From the NCBI GenBank assembly GCA_013398015.1, contig VZRR01014165.1, positions 2,279,290-2,343,289 of the forward strand: 64,000 nt of DNA. The letters are read 5' to 3'. This document shows positions 39,079-50,366 of the stretch, one piece after another. Every line of letters starts with the position of its first letter. The stretch's first letter is position 1. The position numbers were made by a program, and so were the translations under genes. The notes under the pieces are model-generated. The model searched no databases. It was not told where the DNA came from and was given only the letters and a program-made list of their open reading frames with translations. This DNA is from Oreocharis arfaki. Taxonomy: Eukaryota; Chordata; Aves; Passeriformes; Paramythiidae.

Positions 39079-39275
39079 CTATATTAGGAAATATTTCATC
39101 ACTGAAATGGTTGTCAAGCTCTGGGACAGGCTGCCCAGGCAAGTGGTTGAGTCACCAGCCTTGGAGGTATTTAAAAGGTAACGTTAATGTGGCACTTAGG
39201 GACGTGGCTTAGCAGTAGCTTTGGCAGTTGCTGGAATCGACCAGGTGGTCTTTTGCAATTCCATGATTCTGTGAT
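39079..39275 (+). mobile_element. CR1 LINE 3'-end fragment
   Basis: The + strand matches the last 200 bases of a CR1 element: GTCAAGCTCTGGGACAGG, GCTGCCCAGG, GTTGAGTCACC, a TGGAGGTATTTAAAAGG segment, GTGGCACTTAGGGAC, then TGGTCTTTTGCAATTCC. It ends in two octamers of the CR1 tail, ATTCCATG (39258-39265) and ATTCTGTG (39266-39273). Strong 5' truncation is normal for CR1. The GTGGCACTT variant differs from the 1003-1607 copy, so it belongs to another subfamily. No coding sequence is left. Confidence 0.92.
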
Positions 39276-39338
39276 ACTATCTGCTGTTATGTTATGTGAC
39301 TTCTGACACCAGTGCAGGAATACCAAGATCTTGTTTTG

Positions 39339-39343
39339 GCTGT
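39339..39343 (+). repeat. Target-site duplication GCTGT (left)
   Basis: Exact 5-base match to 39994-39998, directly flanking the TG...CA ends of the LTR. A 5-base duplication fits ERVL/class III elements. Confidence 0.8.
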
Positions 39344-39993
39344 TGTCGTGGGTTGCAGTATATTCTATTACCATCTTTGTGAGCTGTGAAACCAGGTGGG
39401 GCAGTGTTTCCTTGCCTCCTCCCTCCGGACTATCTTCTGTTAATGGGCCCATCTGTGCCTTGCCTTGTACCTCATCACCTCATTGTGAGATGCTCTGCCC
39501 AGCAGGAGGAACTGAACGTTTCCCACCTGGATATAACCAGAGCTTTTCAGGCAAAAAGCAGCCTTCTCCGCTGGATTTCCAGAGGACAAGAAGCTGCATC
39601 ACTGGACCTTCAGGCGAGGACCAGACCCTTTTCCACAGGACCACTGTTTCACCAAAACTATCGCACCCGCCCTGCTCACCGGGAGCCACCAGCGCTGCTG
39701 CCGGCTGTGACCAGCATTGCTCCAGGAGGGGAAGCTGCCTGGCAGCCGAGAAGGCTGCACTGGGTGACTGTGCTGTTTTCGTATAGCTGCCGTAGTCATT
39801 GCTGTTTATTGTTTTGTTTTGTTTTTATACATATATAAATTAGTAAAGAACTGTTATTCCTATTTCTCATATCCTTGCCTGAAAGCCTCTTAATTTCAAA
39901 ATTATAATAATCTGGAGGGAAGGGGGTTGCATCTTCCATTCCAAAGGGGGCTTCTGCCTTCCTTAGCAGACGCCTGTCTTTCAAAACAAGACA
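39344..39993 (+). mobile_element. Solo LTR, ERVL-like, 650 bp
   Basis: The element begins TGTCGTGGGTT, ends TTTCAAAACAAGACA, and is flanked by the exact duplication GCTGT on both sides. Its last 150 bases (from TTCCTATTTCTCATATC through a GGAGGGAAGGGGGTT segment and GCAGACGCCTGTC) resemble the ERVL-type LTRs I know from songbird genomes. A TATATAAAT box lies at 39832-39840. No primer-binding site, polypurine tract or viral coding sequence flanks it, so it is a solo LTR left by recombination between the two LTRs of a provirus. The 150-codon frames inside it (39331-39838, both strands) are not viral genes and are not annotated. The orientation follows the TATA box and the ACA end. Confidence 0.88.
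39832..39840 (+). promoter_or_regulatory. TATA-like box of the ERVL-like LTR
   Basis: TATATAAAT in the last third of the LTR, in the expected orientation, with a pyrimidine-rich stretch just before it. It is the most likely promoter core of the former provirus; present activity is unknown. Confidence 0.45.
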
Positions 39994-39998
39994 GCTGT
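39994..39998 (+). repeat. Target-site duplication GCTGT (right)
   Basis: Second copy of the 5-base duplication, immediately after the terminal ACA of the LTR. Confidence 0.8.
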
Positions 39999-40780
39999 GA
40001 ATCCCAATGGTAAAGGTATCTACCTGTTGTCAGTAACATGTTCAGAAGTGCCCAGCAGTGAAATTTTACAAGGTTACTAAAGTGTGACTATTGCATGTTC
40101 TGCTGCCAAGAGTTAGCTAGGCCAGCCTCAGAGTTCAAGGTATATCATTAAAGAAATTACATCCAGCCACGTTCTCTGGTCCCAAACACAAGATACAGCA
40201 GTGTCTGGAAGGAACAACACCCTCTTTGGGTGTTGTCTAGGAAATGCTAACTGCCCCAAGCCACAACCTGCTAAACAGTGTAGAAAACCATCTGCCAGTG
40301 CTTGTGCCTTGTGCACTGGTCCAGTCTAGTTTGCTGGCAGAGCCATAGCCAGAAAGTTTCTATATATGCATGGCATAGCAGCGTTACCCAGGCTCGTTGA
40401 CCTCATGGAGAAAAAAAGCACATTAGGAGAGTTGGAACTGTTACCATAATAACAGACTTGTATTTCCTCTTGGTTATAGTTTTTCAGGCAATATCCTGCT
40501 GAAATAATTGTAGTGCCTCATACTGATGTTCTTCTAACTCACTTGACTAACTAGACAGCCAACTGTCTAGAACACAGGGGTTTGGTCTAAACTAGTTGTC
40601 AAGTTTACTTTGTCTCTCTATCAATTCCTCCTGCCTAATTTAAGTACCACTTTTTAGTCTGGAAAGCATCTCTGAATGGCTGTGTCCATCTCTGGCCAGT
40701 ATCTAGACACTGACTTTCAGACAATTAAAAATAGCTGAAATGGGAAGAGACATGGGGGAAGAAATGGTTCTGAAAAGATG
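39999..40780. other. Non-coding DNA, no feature recognised
   Basis: Single-copy-looking sequence to the right of the solo LTR, without gene or repeat. Confidence 0.5.
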
Positions 40781-40812
40781 AGAGGCAGAGAATGAGAGAG
40801 GCAGAGAATCAG
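40781..40812. repeat. 16-bp tandem duplication
   Basis: AGAGGCAGAGAATGAG (40781-40796) followed by the same sequence with one change (40797-40812). Confidence 0.9.
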
Positions 40813-43779
40813 TCTGCTTGCACAGCTCCAAAATCTGTGCTATTAGGCTGGTTTCCAAGAAACTCCTTTAAGGGTACAAATGTTCCTTTCTAAAGATCTT
40901 AAGGTTAAGAATGCAGACCTAGCATGATTAACTCAAACATTTAAGCAGAAAGGTTTAGACATCTTGTTCTGGCAGTGTAACACATAAAGCCAAATTAGAT
41001 GCCTGGGGATTGAATACATAAAATGGAGGAAATTTACTTATCCAGTTGGTAATTACTGGATTAATTCAGTAAGAAAACTTACTGAAGTAAAGTGAGAAAA
41101 CTGCTGTTTACATTAGATTTGCTCCTTTAGTTAACTATCTGATTTTTTAAATAACACCTCTGCAAAAATTATATTCAAAATGTATCTTATTCTCTCTGTG
41201 CTTGCTTTCTTTCATCAGGTGCTCACACCACCCACCCTTAAACTGGGAGACCTGGGTGCCAGGGTCTCAGCTACACATGCAAAGCTAATGCTCCTGTAGT
41301 CAAATAATGAGTTTACTCGTTCTCCACCATTCACCTGAAAGCTGGGATGAGATTAGATTCAGGAACGATTAGGAGAACAGGCATCTGAAGCAGACAGAGC
41401 AGCACAGAACCAACTATGTGAGTCAACAGGACCCAAACAAAGAAAACTGTTAAGGAAAATGTTGTGATTGCATGTTTTGCAGAAAAAAAAATTATATACT
41501 TCCTAAGGAATATAGCAAGAAAGATATAACAAGAGCCCAAACTGCTTAAAGTATGTGAATATAGGAGTGTTTTCAATGTCTGTTTGGAAAGAGAAGGTTC
41601 TCAGACATTTTGCAGAGGCAGTGAAACAGTGGTATCGATACACAGAGAGAAATGCTTTCTCATGTGCAAAGCAAAAGCAAGAGAAAAGGAGGGTCTAAAA
41701 TGACCTCCACAGTTACGGAACCTGTCAGTGAGTTTTGTTGATAGCACTAGCAGGGACTTAGCAGCTGACAGGGTTTCAGAAAGAAGGTAAGGAATTTGCT
41801 TTATTACACTAAATTAAAATTTCTATTACACTTCAAGGGAGGGTGAACATACAGAAAATCTTAAGGAAGACAACGCAGGCAAGTTTGATGAAAGGAGAGA
41901 TGGCAATGAAGATGTTGATATGAGAGGGGCTGATGTAAAAATAGCAAATGAAATTTTGTATTCAGCTGGTTTCTTAAAGAGATATTAGACCCTAACAAAA
42001 TCCTGCATCAAGCAAAGGAAAGAAGGGTGTGTTTTTTTCACTAAGAGAGTGGAAAAGCGGCAAGAGAAAGTAAGTGGGAAACCAACAGTGAATATCAAAA
42101 TATCCTACTAAACGATGGAATACCACAAAGGAAAATGTGATCTGAAATGTAATGAAGCTTTAGAAAGAGCGTGAGGAATGGGGAGAAAAAAGGGAGGTCA
42201 AAGCAGTCATACTTAATCTTCTTTTTTGAAAGAGTAATTAAGATATTGCTTGGAGAAGGTGAAAGGCTGGAAAACAGGAGTGCTTTAAGAAGGTGTCAAA
42301 GGCTGTAATTAAACTAAGGACAAAGGTAGGCATATAACTGGATTTCAAAATATTCTGGTTAGAGGGAGTGGCAAGGCAATTGAATTTTTTTTTTTTATTA
42401 CTATACTACCGACACAATTTAGTTTTTAAATTTAAGAAGTAGTAGTAGTTCCATTAAATTTATTCTGCTCTTTCCAGTGCAGAGCACATCACATTTACAT
42501 AAATATATTCAGGTGACTTAGCCAAATCTGTCATGCAGATGATATGCTAATACTTCAGTCTCCTAAAACTTTGTATGATTGTTCTGCTATAGCTTACATG
42601 CCTACAGTTATCATTTAATACTGATAAAATGGAATATAAGAACTACCAAACTGGATTTTTTTTTCTCTTTTTACTTCACTAAGTGACTGTGTACAATTGA
42701 AAGTTACTATACAAGGTGAGAAACAGAAGGGACTCATGACATTTGAACCAAAATGAGATTTCAAAAGACAGTTGATATGTGAGTCAACACAGGCAGGTGG
42801 CCAGAAAAAACACAAACCTATGGATGAAACGCAAAGAATAAATTTATTTCATTACCTTGCTAACTGGAGGATCCCCAAAGAAACACCCAGGCAGCAGAGA
42901 CACATGAGGGCAGTGCAGGCACCATCAGGCTCAGTCCATCCTGGCAGACTCTGGGGCTGCTGTTTGCACCCTTTTACCAAGGGCCTGCACACATGCAGTT
43001 TACCACCATGCTCTGATCTCCTCTGTGCTTTTTATGATCTTTGATCAATCTCCCAACGGTGAGCTCAAACATGTCGGTGAGAGCACCTCCAAGTCTCTGT
43101 AACCACCAGTGTTATCTCTACACAGAGATTCTACTTCACAAAACAGACAGAGGATAAACAGCACTAGGGATAATACATGGGGTTTCGCACACTATTACAC
43201 TCCTGGCTTCAGCATTCCCAGCTGCAAGGTCACTTGAGCTAATCTACCATCCTCCTCAGCATTCTTCTGCTTTTAACCATTTCCTCCCAACAGCTGAAGT
43301 ATGTTTTTTTAGAGGATGGAAAGGCCTGAAGAATACTGAAGATGTATTTCATTTTGCAGGTGATTGACATCAGCCAAAAGAATGTATCCCATAAGTTAAG
43401 AATGCCCCCAGACATGAGCAAATCACATTCTTGCAAGGGGTTGCAAGAGAAGCTTAGTTGTTCAGCTCCATCCTGATTCCTATAGACTTCAGTCACCAAA
43501 AACAGATTCCAACTGACAGATGCGAAGACGTGACAGCTTTGCCTTGGGTATTTTTCACACATTACCTGCCCGAACCCTTGGAAATCTGGTATGAAGAGGC
43601 CAGCTTTTGCAAGAGACTAAAGCAAAACAAAAACACGGCACTCTCTAACTTAAAAAAAACACCCTGCTAATTTCAGACTGATGTTACACCTCAGCAACTT
43701 CCACATACTTCTTGTCTTAGAGTTTTAATAGCTGGATGATCATCCCTCCAGGAATACTGCTTGCTATCACTCAGTTTTG
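40813..43779. other. Non-coding DNA, no feature recognised
   Basis: A T run lies at about 42387-42397. The 41580-42370 part is purine-rich, with many GAAAG and GGAGA words on the + strand, but forms no clean repeat. No gene was seen. Confidence 0.45.
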
Positions 43780-44230
43780 TCAAAATGAAATCACCCAGAT
43801 TAATGCCTTTTTTCCCTTTTTCTTTTCTTTCCACAAGCGCCTGTCATTAATGACTTTTTGCACTCTTGACGAAGTTGATCAGTAAGTTACTTTTAAGCAA
43901 CTGCAAATCTGCATGTAGTTATTTGGCAACATAATCAAGTTGTGTTTATATTTTAGAGAGCAAAATAGTGGGCAATGAATTCCACTGCCGCCGGCAGTCA
44001 AAACTTCTCTAATACACCTCTACTTCTGCATTAGTTTAGGGTGAAACACGACCAAATCTCTTCCAAACAAAAGGCGTTTCTGTCAGCGGACTGTTTCACT
44101 GAGATAAGAATAAAGGAAAAATAAGTCTTTATGCTTTTAGCACAGATTGTTTACCTTGTGATAGATGTAGGCAAGCCTATCATTGGGGAAAGTTGCATTT
44201 CAGTTGACATGATTGAAAAGTATATTAAAT
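43780..44230. other. Possible conserved regulatory segment
   Basis: A stretch free of repeats with two exact palindromes: GTCATTAATGAC at 43843-43854, which carries overlapping TAAT/ATTA cores of the kind homeodomain proteins bind, and ACTGCCG-C-CGGCAGT at 43984-43998, an unusual CpG-bearing palindrome in AT-rich DNA. There is no open frame of note. The idea that this is an enhancer is inference only; conservation in other birds was not tested. Confidence 0.2.
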
Positions 44231-47052
44231 GTCTTTTTTTTCTTTTTTTCTTACGCAAAGCACGACCAAAATTAACTCTTTCAGTTAAGACCTGTTTTAA
44301 TGCATTGTCCTGACTTTTTCTGTTGCTTGGCTGGGTTTTTACAAAGAAAAAAAAAACATATCTGTGCCTGCAAAATGCAGTCTCTTTGCTACCAGCTTAG
44401 TATCAGATTTTAGCAATTACACAGTCATTTCTCTTCACTGACAGTTAAAGTCACAGGGCATAGCTGCCATTTACTTTATTGAGACCAGGATTTGAACTGC
44501 TTTGTCTGGACTGATCCACCCTGGAGTCTTCTGCGTTGTCTCTGTTATTCACCTTTCACAACCAAATACCACAATTCCATCCAAAGGAGGCCAGCACACT
44601 CTTAGGGAGCTTCTGTTATTCCTAAGCACAAGCAGTATGTTTAGAAACATTTCTGTAGAAAATAAGGATAATCCATGCTTGGAAGGTCATGAAACTCTTC
44701 GACTTCCAAATTCAGAGATCTCAGACTTAAAGGTTAGTGCTAAATCCTGCAAACGTACTTAGAATTTTACATCTGTCACTTCTGTTGGCTTCAGTGGTTT
44801 TACTGTTCTTAAGTTAAGCATATGAATGTGGCTTTGCACAGTCAGGGTTTAAAGAGATGAAGTGAAATTGAAAAATTTGGGAAGATGAAAGGAAGGACAC
44901 GTTCTTAGTAAAATGTGTAAGTACATAGGTGTCCATTTGGATTTTTTTGAGTGAGCATGCATGAGTGTACGAGTGCTGGATGAAATCTGTCACTCTGTGA
45001 TCCAGCCCCAATAGCCAGCCTGCCGCCTCTAACTGCTAACAAGAGCAGTTTCAGGAAAAATCCAATTCATCCTCTGTGCATCTTGACCAGTAATACTCAC
45101 AAGGAGCATTACTCAGAGAACGTAGCTTTCAAAATCTACCAAGTCTCTCTTGATTTTTCTTAGGGATGTAGAAGCAAACAGATGGCATGTTCCCAACATT
45201 TGCTCAAATATAGCACCAGAATTCACCTGATAAACTCTAGGAGAATTTAAAAATAATAGCACAACTTATTTTCCTAGCCCTTTGCAGAGGTTTTACTATT
45301 GCTGATGATGATTCCTCAAAAACAACAGTCCGACGTACACAGTAGCAATGGAAATATTGGGGTCAAACAGCAAGAGTTTGGTGAACTTGCAAAGGAAAAA
45401 ATACATTAGTGTTTTACGAAGTGTAGGACAGAGGTCCATCATTTAACAATATTAAGTTTCTCATTGGTTTCACAGAAGACTCAAATTTCAGACTGCAATA
45501 GCTTTAAGGAAATTCCTGTCTTTTATGGGACATTTGACAAAGCTTGGATTAATGGAGCTAGGAACCCATCCAGTGATTTACAACTACAGCTAGAACAGAG
45601 ATAAAGAGAAGAAAGACAAAAGGTTTACATTAAAACCTTTATTATCAGACTGAAAGCAAGTCTGGAAGTTTTAGTAATACAAGTTTTTTTCTCTCACTGT
45701 AGGCAAATTCTCTATTATGATTTAGAGAGTACTTTGCAAAGTCAACACACAAAGTCAATTTAGCTTTCTATTTCCAGGTTTTACTTGAAGTACTTATTCA
45801 ATAAGGCAAAACTTCCACTGATTTTTGCAGACAGTTTTTCTTGACTAAGGCACTAGATACTGTGCTATGCTAATTATTTGGAGCCTAAATTATCATCCCA
45901 TTAAGCACCAGAGCTACTATCTCACTAGACTTGTTTTGTGACTCTCTGACACCATTGCATTACAGATTGATTCATTTTCATGTGGATTTAATATTGTGTC
46001 ATATTTAATACAATTCAATGCATTACAGTTCACTTTAAATATGTTTAATGACATTAAAAATGAAAAGAGAGGCAGTTTGCCACAGAGGTTTCTCATATTT
46101 GTGGCCTGCCAGGACTGTTCTTCCAGTATCTTGTAGTTGCCCATATTATGGTGTGTAGGCTGTGCAGTATATATATTTCTTCACCAGAACATGGGCCAGA
46201 GAAAATCCTGTCTCTAATAAAATATCTGGTCCACATGCAAAATGATGGAAGAGTAAGCTTCTCTGTGTAGAGAAAATATTGGCTTCCCAATCAACCATCT
46301 GGTGTATACTGGGAATGGTCTGAGTATCTTTCTCAGTTGGAACATTTGGAAAATGAATATACTGTTGCTACAGCTCAGGCTGTTGGCCATGATGTTTGTG
46401 ATAATGTTGTTGATTTACCAGATGTCCTGCAAATTCCTGGTGTGGTAGTGTTTCCTGCTCCTACTGAAGTCTTCATTACATGATGGGTTTATGATTGCAG
46501 TCATTTCTCACAGAGTAGGAGGGAGCTGGGAAATGTGTCCAAGCACAGCATGGAATCCATCATCCACTCACCATTCAGTTTGCAAATCAAAATCTATACC
46601 AACATGTTGCTTCTAGATCTCTAAAAATTACATGGGAATACACGTAAAGACTTAAGTAATAGCATTGGCATATTTTGCCACTTTTCTAAGTCACTCAATG
46701 CCTAATACAGGTGCTTACACATCTGTCTTCATGTATGCACACCCATTCCTTTTCCCTACTTTCCAACTAGCAGGCAGAAATACAAATGGGAGCACTAAAC
46801 GCTGTGTTCACTTATTATGCTCAAGGAGTGTATCTGAGGTTTGAATAAGGAGGCTTCACTACTCTGCTCCTGCTCTGGTACAGTAGATTAATGAAGATAA
46901 TAAATGATGTTCAGCTAAGCACCTAGGCTTTGACTTCAGAAATTAACTCATCTCTTTTACTTTCAAAATGAATAAGCACATGTGCTGCTTTCCCTTTTTT
47001 GTTTCATGTTGCCAATTCATAGATAAGATACCTATTGGCATTATCCATGTGT
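44231..47052. other. Non-coding DNA, no feature recognised
   Basis: No gene or repeat was recognised between the possible regulatory segment and the short CR1 tail. Confidence 0.5.
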
Positions 47053-47151
47053 TGATGGGGCTCTGAGTAACCTAGTCTAATGGAAGGTCTTGGAACTAGA
47101 TGATCTGTGGATCAAGGTCTCTTCCACACCAAGCCATTCTATGATTCTATA
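47053..47151 (+). mobile_element. CR1 LINE, very short 3' end
   Basis: About 100 bases of the CR1 3' UTR: GATGGGGCTCTGAGTAACCT, GTCTAATGGAAGG, GGAACTAGATGATCTG, then AAGGTCTCTTCCACACC. It ends in the tail octamers ATTCTATG (47136-47143) and ATTCTATA (47144-47151). It is the most severely 5'-truncated copy here and keeps the clearest tail. Confidence 0.93.
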
Positions 47152-48965
47152 CAGGTATCTGCAGAAGAAAAGCATAATGGAAGCCAAGCCACATACACAC
47201 AGGAAAAAAAGTCTATTTCACAAGACTAGCAAATGTATCAGTCTATTTTTATCTAGATCCTAAAATCCTCACCGTTCTTGTTTTCCTGGAGTGAACATTG
47301 CTTAGTCAGCACACTTTGGACATAATGACACCTTATAGGCCTGAAGTAAAAGTGGTTGTCACTGGTTGAGAAAAAGTCAGAAAATGCACAAGGACTTAAA
47401 AATCCCATGCTGGCTCTGCAACAAGAAATAAACAAGAAATTTAAACAAGTATGAAAAAAATATAAACACTATTTTCAAAGTCAAATAGACAACACTTTCT
47501 TCATCCTTCACTTTATTTTGTACGAATGTTTACAACTCAAAATACTCATTTCAACTCAAGGAATCCATATAGCCTGAGAGATCCCGAACTACCAAACGGA
47601 TATTTAAAAGAGAGATGTACCTTTCTCACAGCCATCTCAATGTATACAACACCCAGCCTGGCTGAGTGTCAGAATAAGCAGTAATTTTTGGTGGCAGTGT
47701 ATAAGGAGCCAAGGAGCTGTCGCAGTGAAATGCAGTTCAGGCAGCACAGTCCTCTGCACACCACAGAACTGTGTTCCAGCACAAGAACAGGTAAGTCTCA
47801 TTTTAGTGGGTATTTATGGAAATTAATAGAGAAGATACCAACATATCTGTGATTAGGTAGATCCAAAGTCCACAAAATCTGATATGGCAGTCTTGATATT
47901 CCAGACTTAGCATGGCACAGCATTAATAACAAATTTGCTTCACGGCTCAATTTCTTTTTACAGCTAGGGAAGGGAATTCTATGGCTAAAAAAAAACCTCA
48001 ATAAGAAGCAAGATTTTTCATGCCTCATGCTTCATGCAAGAGGACATCATTTTCTGTGTGTGAAAATGGGTCCTAGACTACATGTTGACTATGGGCTATT
48101 AATCTCAAACCAGGAAATGGCATAGTATATATTACTTGTGTCATTTCCACATTCAGAGGTAGACAGTCTTTCTGAGATATATACAAATTTCTTATAAAGG
48201 AGCATATGTTTTCTCATGAAAGTTTCACCAGTGCTTTATTCAGATAGATTGGAAAACCTCCTTTCTTTCATATAATGTTTATCTCCAGGCTATCCAGATC
48301 CAGCTACAGTGAGAAACTATAAACCAGGTTCTGTCAGTGAGAGGAAATTTTACAAAGGCTCTCTTGTAAAGGAAAATGAAGACAGAAAATATTCAATTTG
48401 TACTGAAGAGATGGTGATTCCACATGGCTGATCCCACTGATTTTGCCCTGTATGAGATCTCTCATTCCTCATCTCATTGCCAAGAGCTGTCTTTTTGCAC
48501 ACATAATTTCCCCCAATATTCTGGCTTCTTCCCAGGTGATCTTCACACAAAAATACGAGAGGCATGGTGCAGCTGGTCCCTGATTAGGTAACTAGCAACA
48601 TTCAGGTAGGAAACCTGAAAACAATTACGTGTTTTATTAAGGCTCATTGTATGTATCACTCTTGAAGGTCGTTGCTTCAGCTCAGATAATCAGTGATAGC
48701 ACAAAGAAATGGTCACTTCAAGACCTGTCCCAGGTGATTGGGACAAGTATTTGCACCAGCACACAACTCCCAGAAGTAATGTTTACAAGACTGTTCTGAT
48801 CAGCAATTTCCAAGCTGTTTCCAATTGTGACTACACTTCCAGTAGTGATACATTTGCAGAAACCATTTAATTTCTTTCAGATGAATGCTCCTTCTCACAA
48901 TGATTATCTATGGAATTGCTGCCTCTGCTGCAACCCACTCCACAGCATTGTCAGTAGGCAGAACT
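47152..48965. other. Non-coding DNA, no feature recognised
   Basis: No recognisable element or gene. Confidence 0.5.
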
Positions 48966-49008
48966 AAGGCAAAAACAAAAATAACAAAACCAAAAACAAC
49001 AACAAAGA
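48966..49008. repeat. A-rich low-complexity tract
   Basis: AAAAAC, AAC and AACAACAA units. It produces a spurious Lys/Thr-rich stretch in a short open frame. Confidence 0.75.
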
Positions 49009-50333
49009 AAGCTCCAGGTTGTTATGTGCTACCTCTTATAAGTCTGGCTGTGTTTAAAATGTTGTTGACTCAAATAACTCCAACACCTACGTCTCTGCTG
49101 GCAGATAGCATCGCAGGAATAAAGTCTGCAAAAGACACAGTTTAAGTATCCTAGCCTGACTGGTTTTAGCTCTCTCTGCTGGTGAAGGTGGATTTAACTA
49201 ACATGGCAGAAGGTAAAGCAGTGCAGGTGGAGTGCTGGTAATTCCTTTACACCAACTTCCACGAGGGCATTAGCATCCTCTGGAAAGGGATAGGAGAGAT
49301 AACTGAGGACTGGAACAGCTTAGGTTATCCCAGAAAGACTTGCCAGAGATTTTGTGCTGCTGTTCATACACCACAGCAGTTTCTATTCAAAGACAATGCC
49401 ATTTAAAAGTTAAATAGTCATACTCTCAGGGGTGAATCTGTTAACCCTTAACCTGTCTCCTGAGGATAAAAAAGACAAAGAGGAAGTGAAAATTTCAGTA
49501 GGCACTGGAAATGGATTTGATCCAGTTTTATAAACCAAAGTTGTTTCCTTAATCAGCTCCTGTTTGCCGAAAATTTGTCTCACCTTACCTCACACCCCTA
49601 ATTTTGGGTCAGGTCCTTTTCTTTCTGAATTAACACTCCTATTCCCAATGCTTTCTTCAAAAGTAGTGAATTTCATGCTTATTTTCCAAAAGGATTCCTT
49701 TTTCCCCGGAAGCTGTGTGTACAGCAAATGGACCATAATATACTTATGAATTCTGTCCTTTGTAGTTCATGAGTTAGTAAAGCATTTAAAAGCATTAAGA
49801 CTAACCATTTTGGGTAATTGTAGGTTGTACATTGCCTTTTGGGACTCTGGACTTTCAGATATACGGTAAATCTTTCTCTGGATATTGCAGTTGGTTTTCT
49901 TTTTCTCTTCATCATTAAGTGATGGGGCTGATGGAGATCAGCTGCTTCACTTTGTAAGTGGTTAGCATCCTCTCACCTGCTCTGCATGACTACTGAACTG
50001 AGGTATGTTGTGACAGTCTGCCCACTCTTCCCTGTTCAGATTAATGAATACAGCTTTAACTGTTAATTCAAAGGTAGTCAAGCTTATATCCAACAATTAG
50101 AGTACAACTTCCCTATTCAGATAATGTATATGTCATTTGGCACAGTCTTTTATACCAATTTGGGGTTAAAGTATGTTTCTGCACTAAAAGTGACTTTGTA
50201 AAAACAACTTCAGGCTTCAGGGGGCTCTGTGCTTATTGTTCCTCAGAAACACTCAAGGGAGATTCACTGTTTTCTCACACAAAGATTTTTTTTTTCCCAA
50301 CTGTCAGTATGCAGATTCAACCTGCGTTACAAA

Positions 50334-50334
<1 letters not shown>
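49009..50334. other. Non-coding DNA, no feature recognised
   Basis: No gene or repeat. A T run of about nine lies near 50287-50295, just before the long A run. Confidence 0.5.

Positions 50335-50365
<31 letters not shown>
50335..50365 (+). repeat. Uninterrupted A31 homopolymer
   Basis: Thirty-one A in a row after ACAAAC. CR1 does not make poly(A) tails and birds lack active L1, so this is either an expanded mononucleotide repeat or the tail of a retrocopied RNA. I see no known gene, and no direct repeat that would mark a retrocopy, upstream. The Phe-rich minus-strand frames (50317-50629) are artefacts of this run. Confidence 0.95.

Positions 50366-50366
<1 letters not shown>

Noticed and set aside
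39331..39838. Two overlapping frames of about 150 codons (+) and shorter minus frames
   Set aside because: They lie inside the solo LTR, which does not encode protein in this class, and resemble no viral or host protein.
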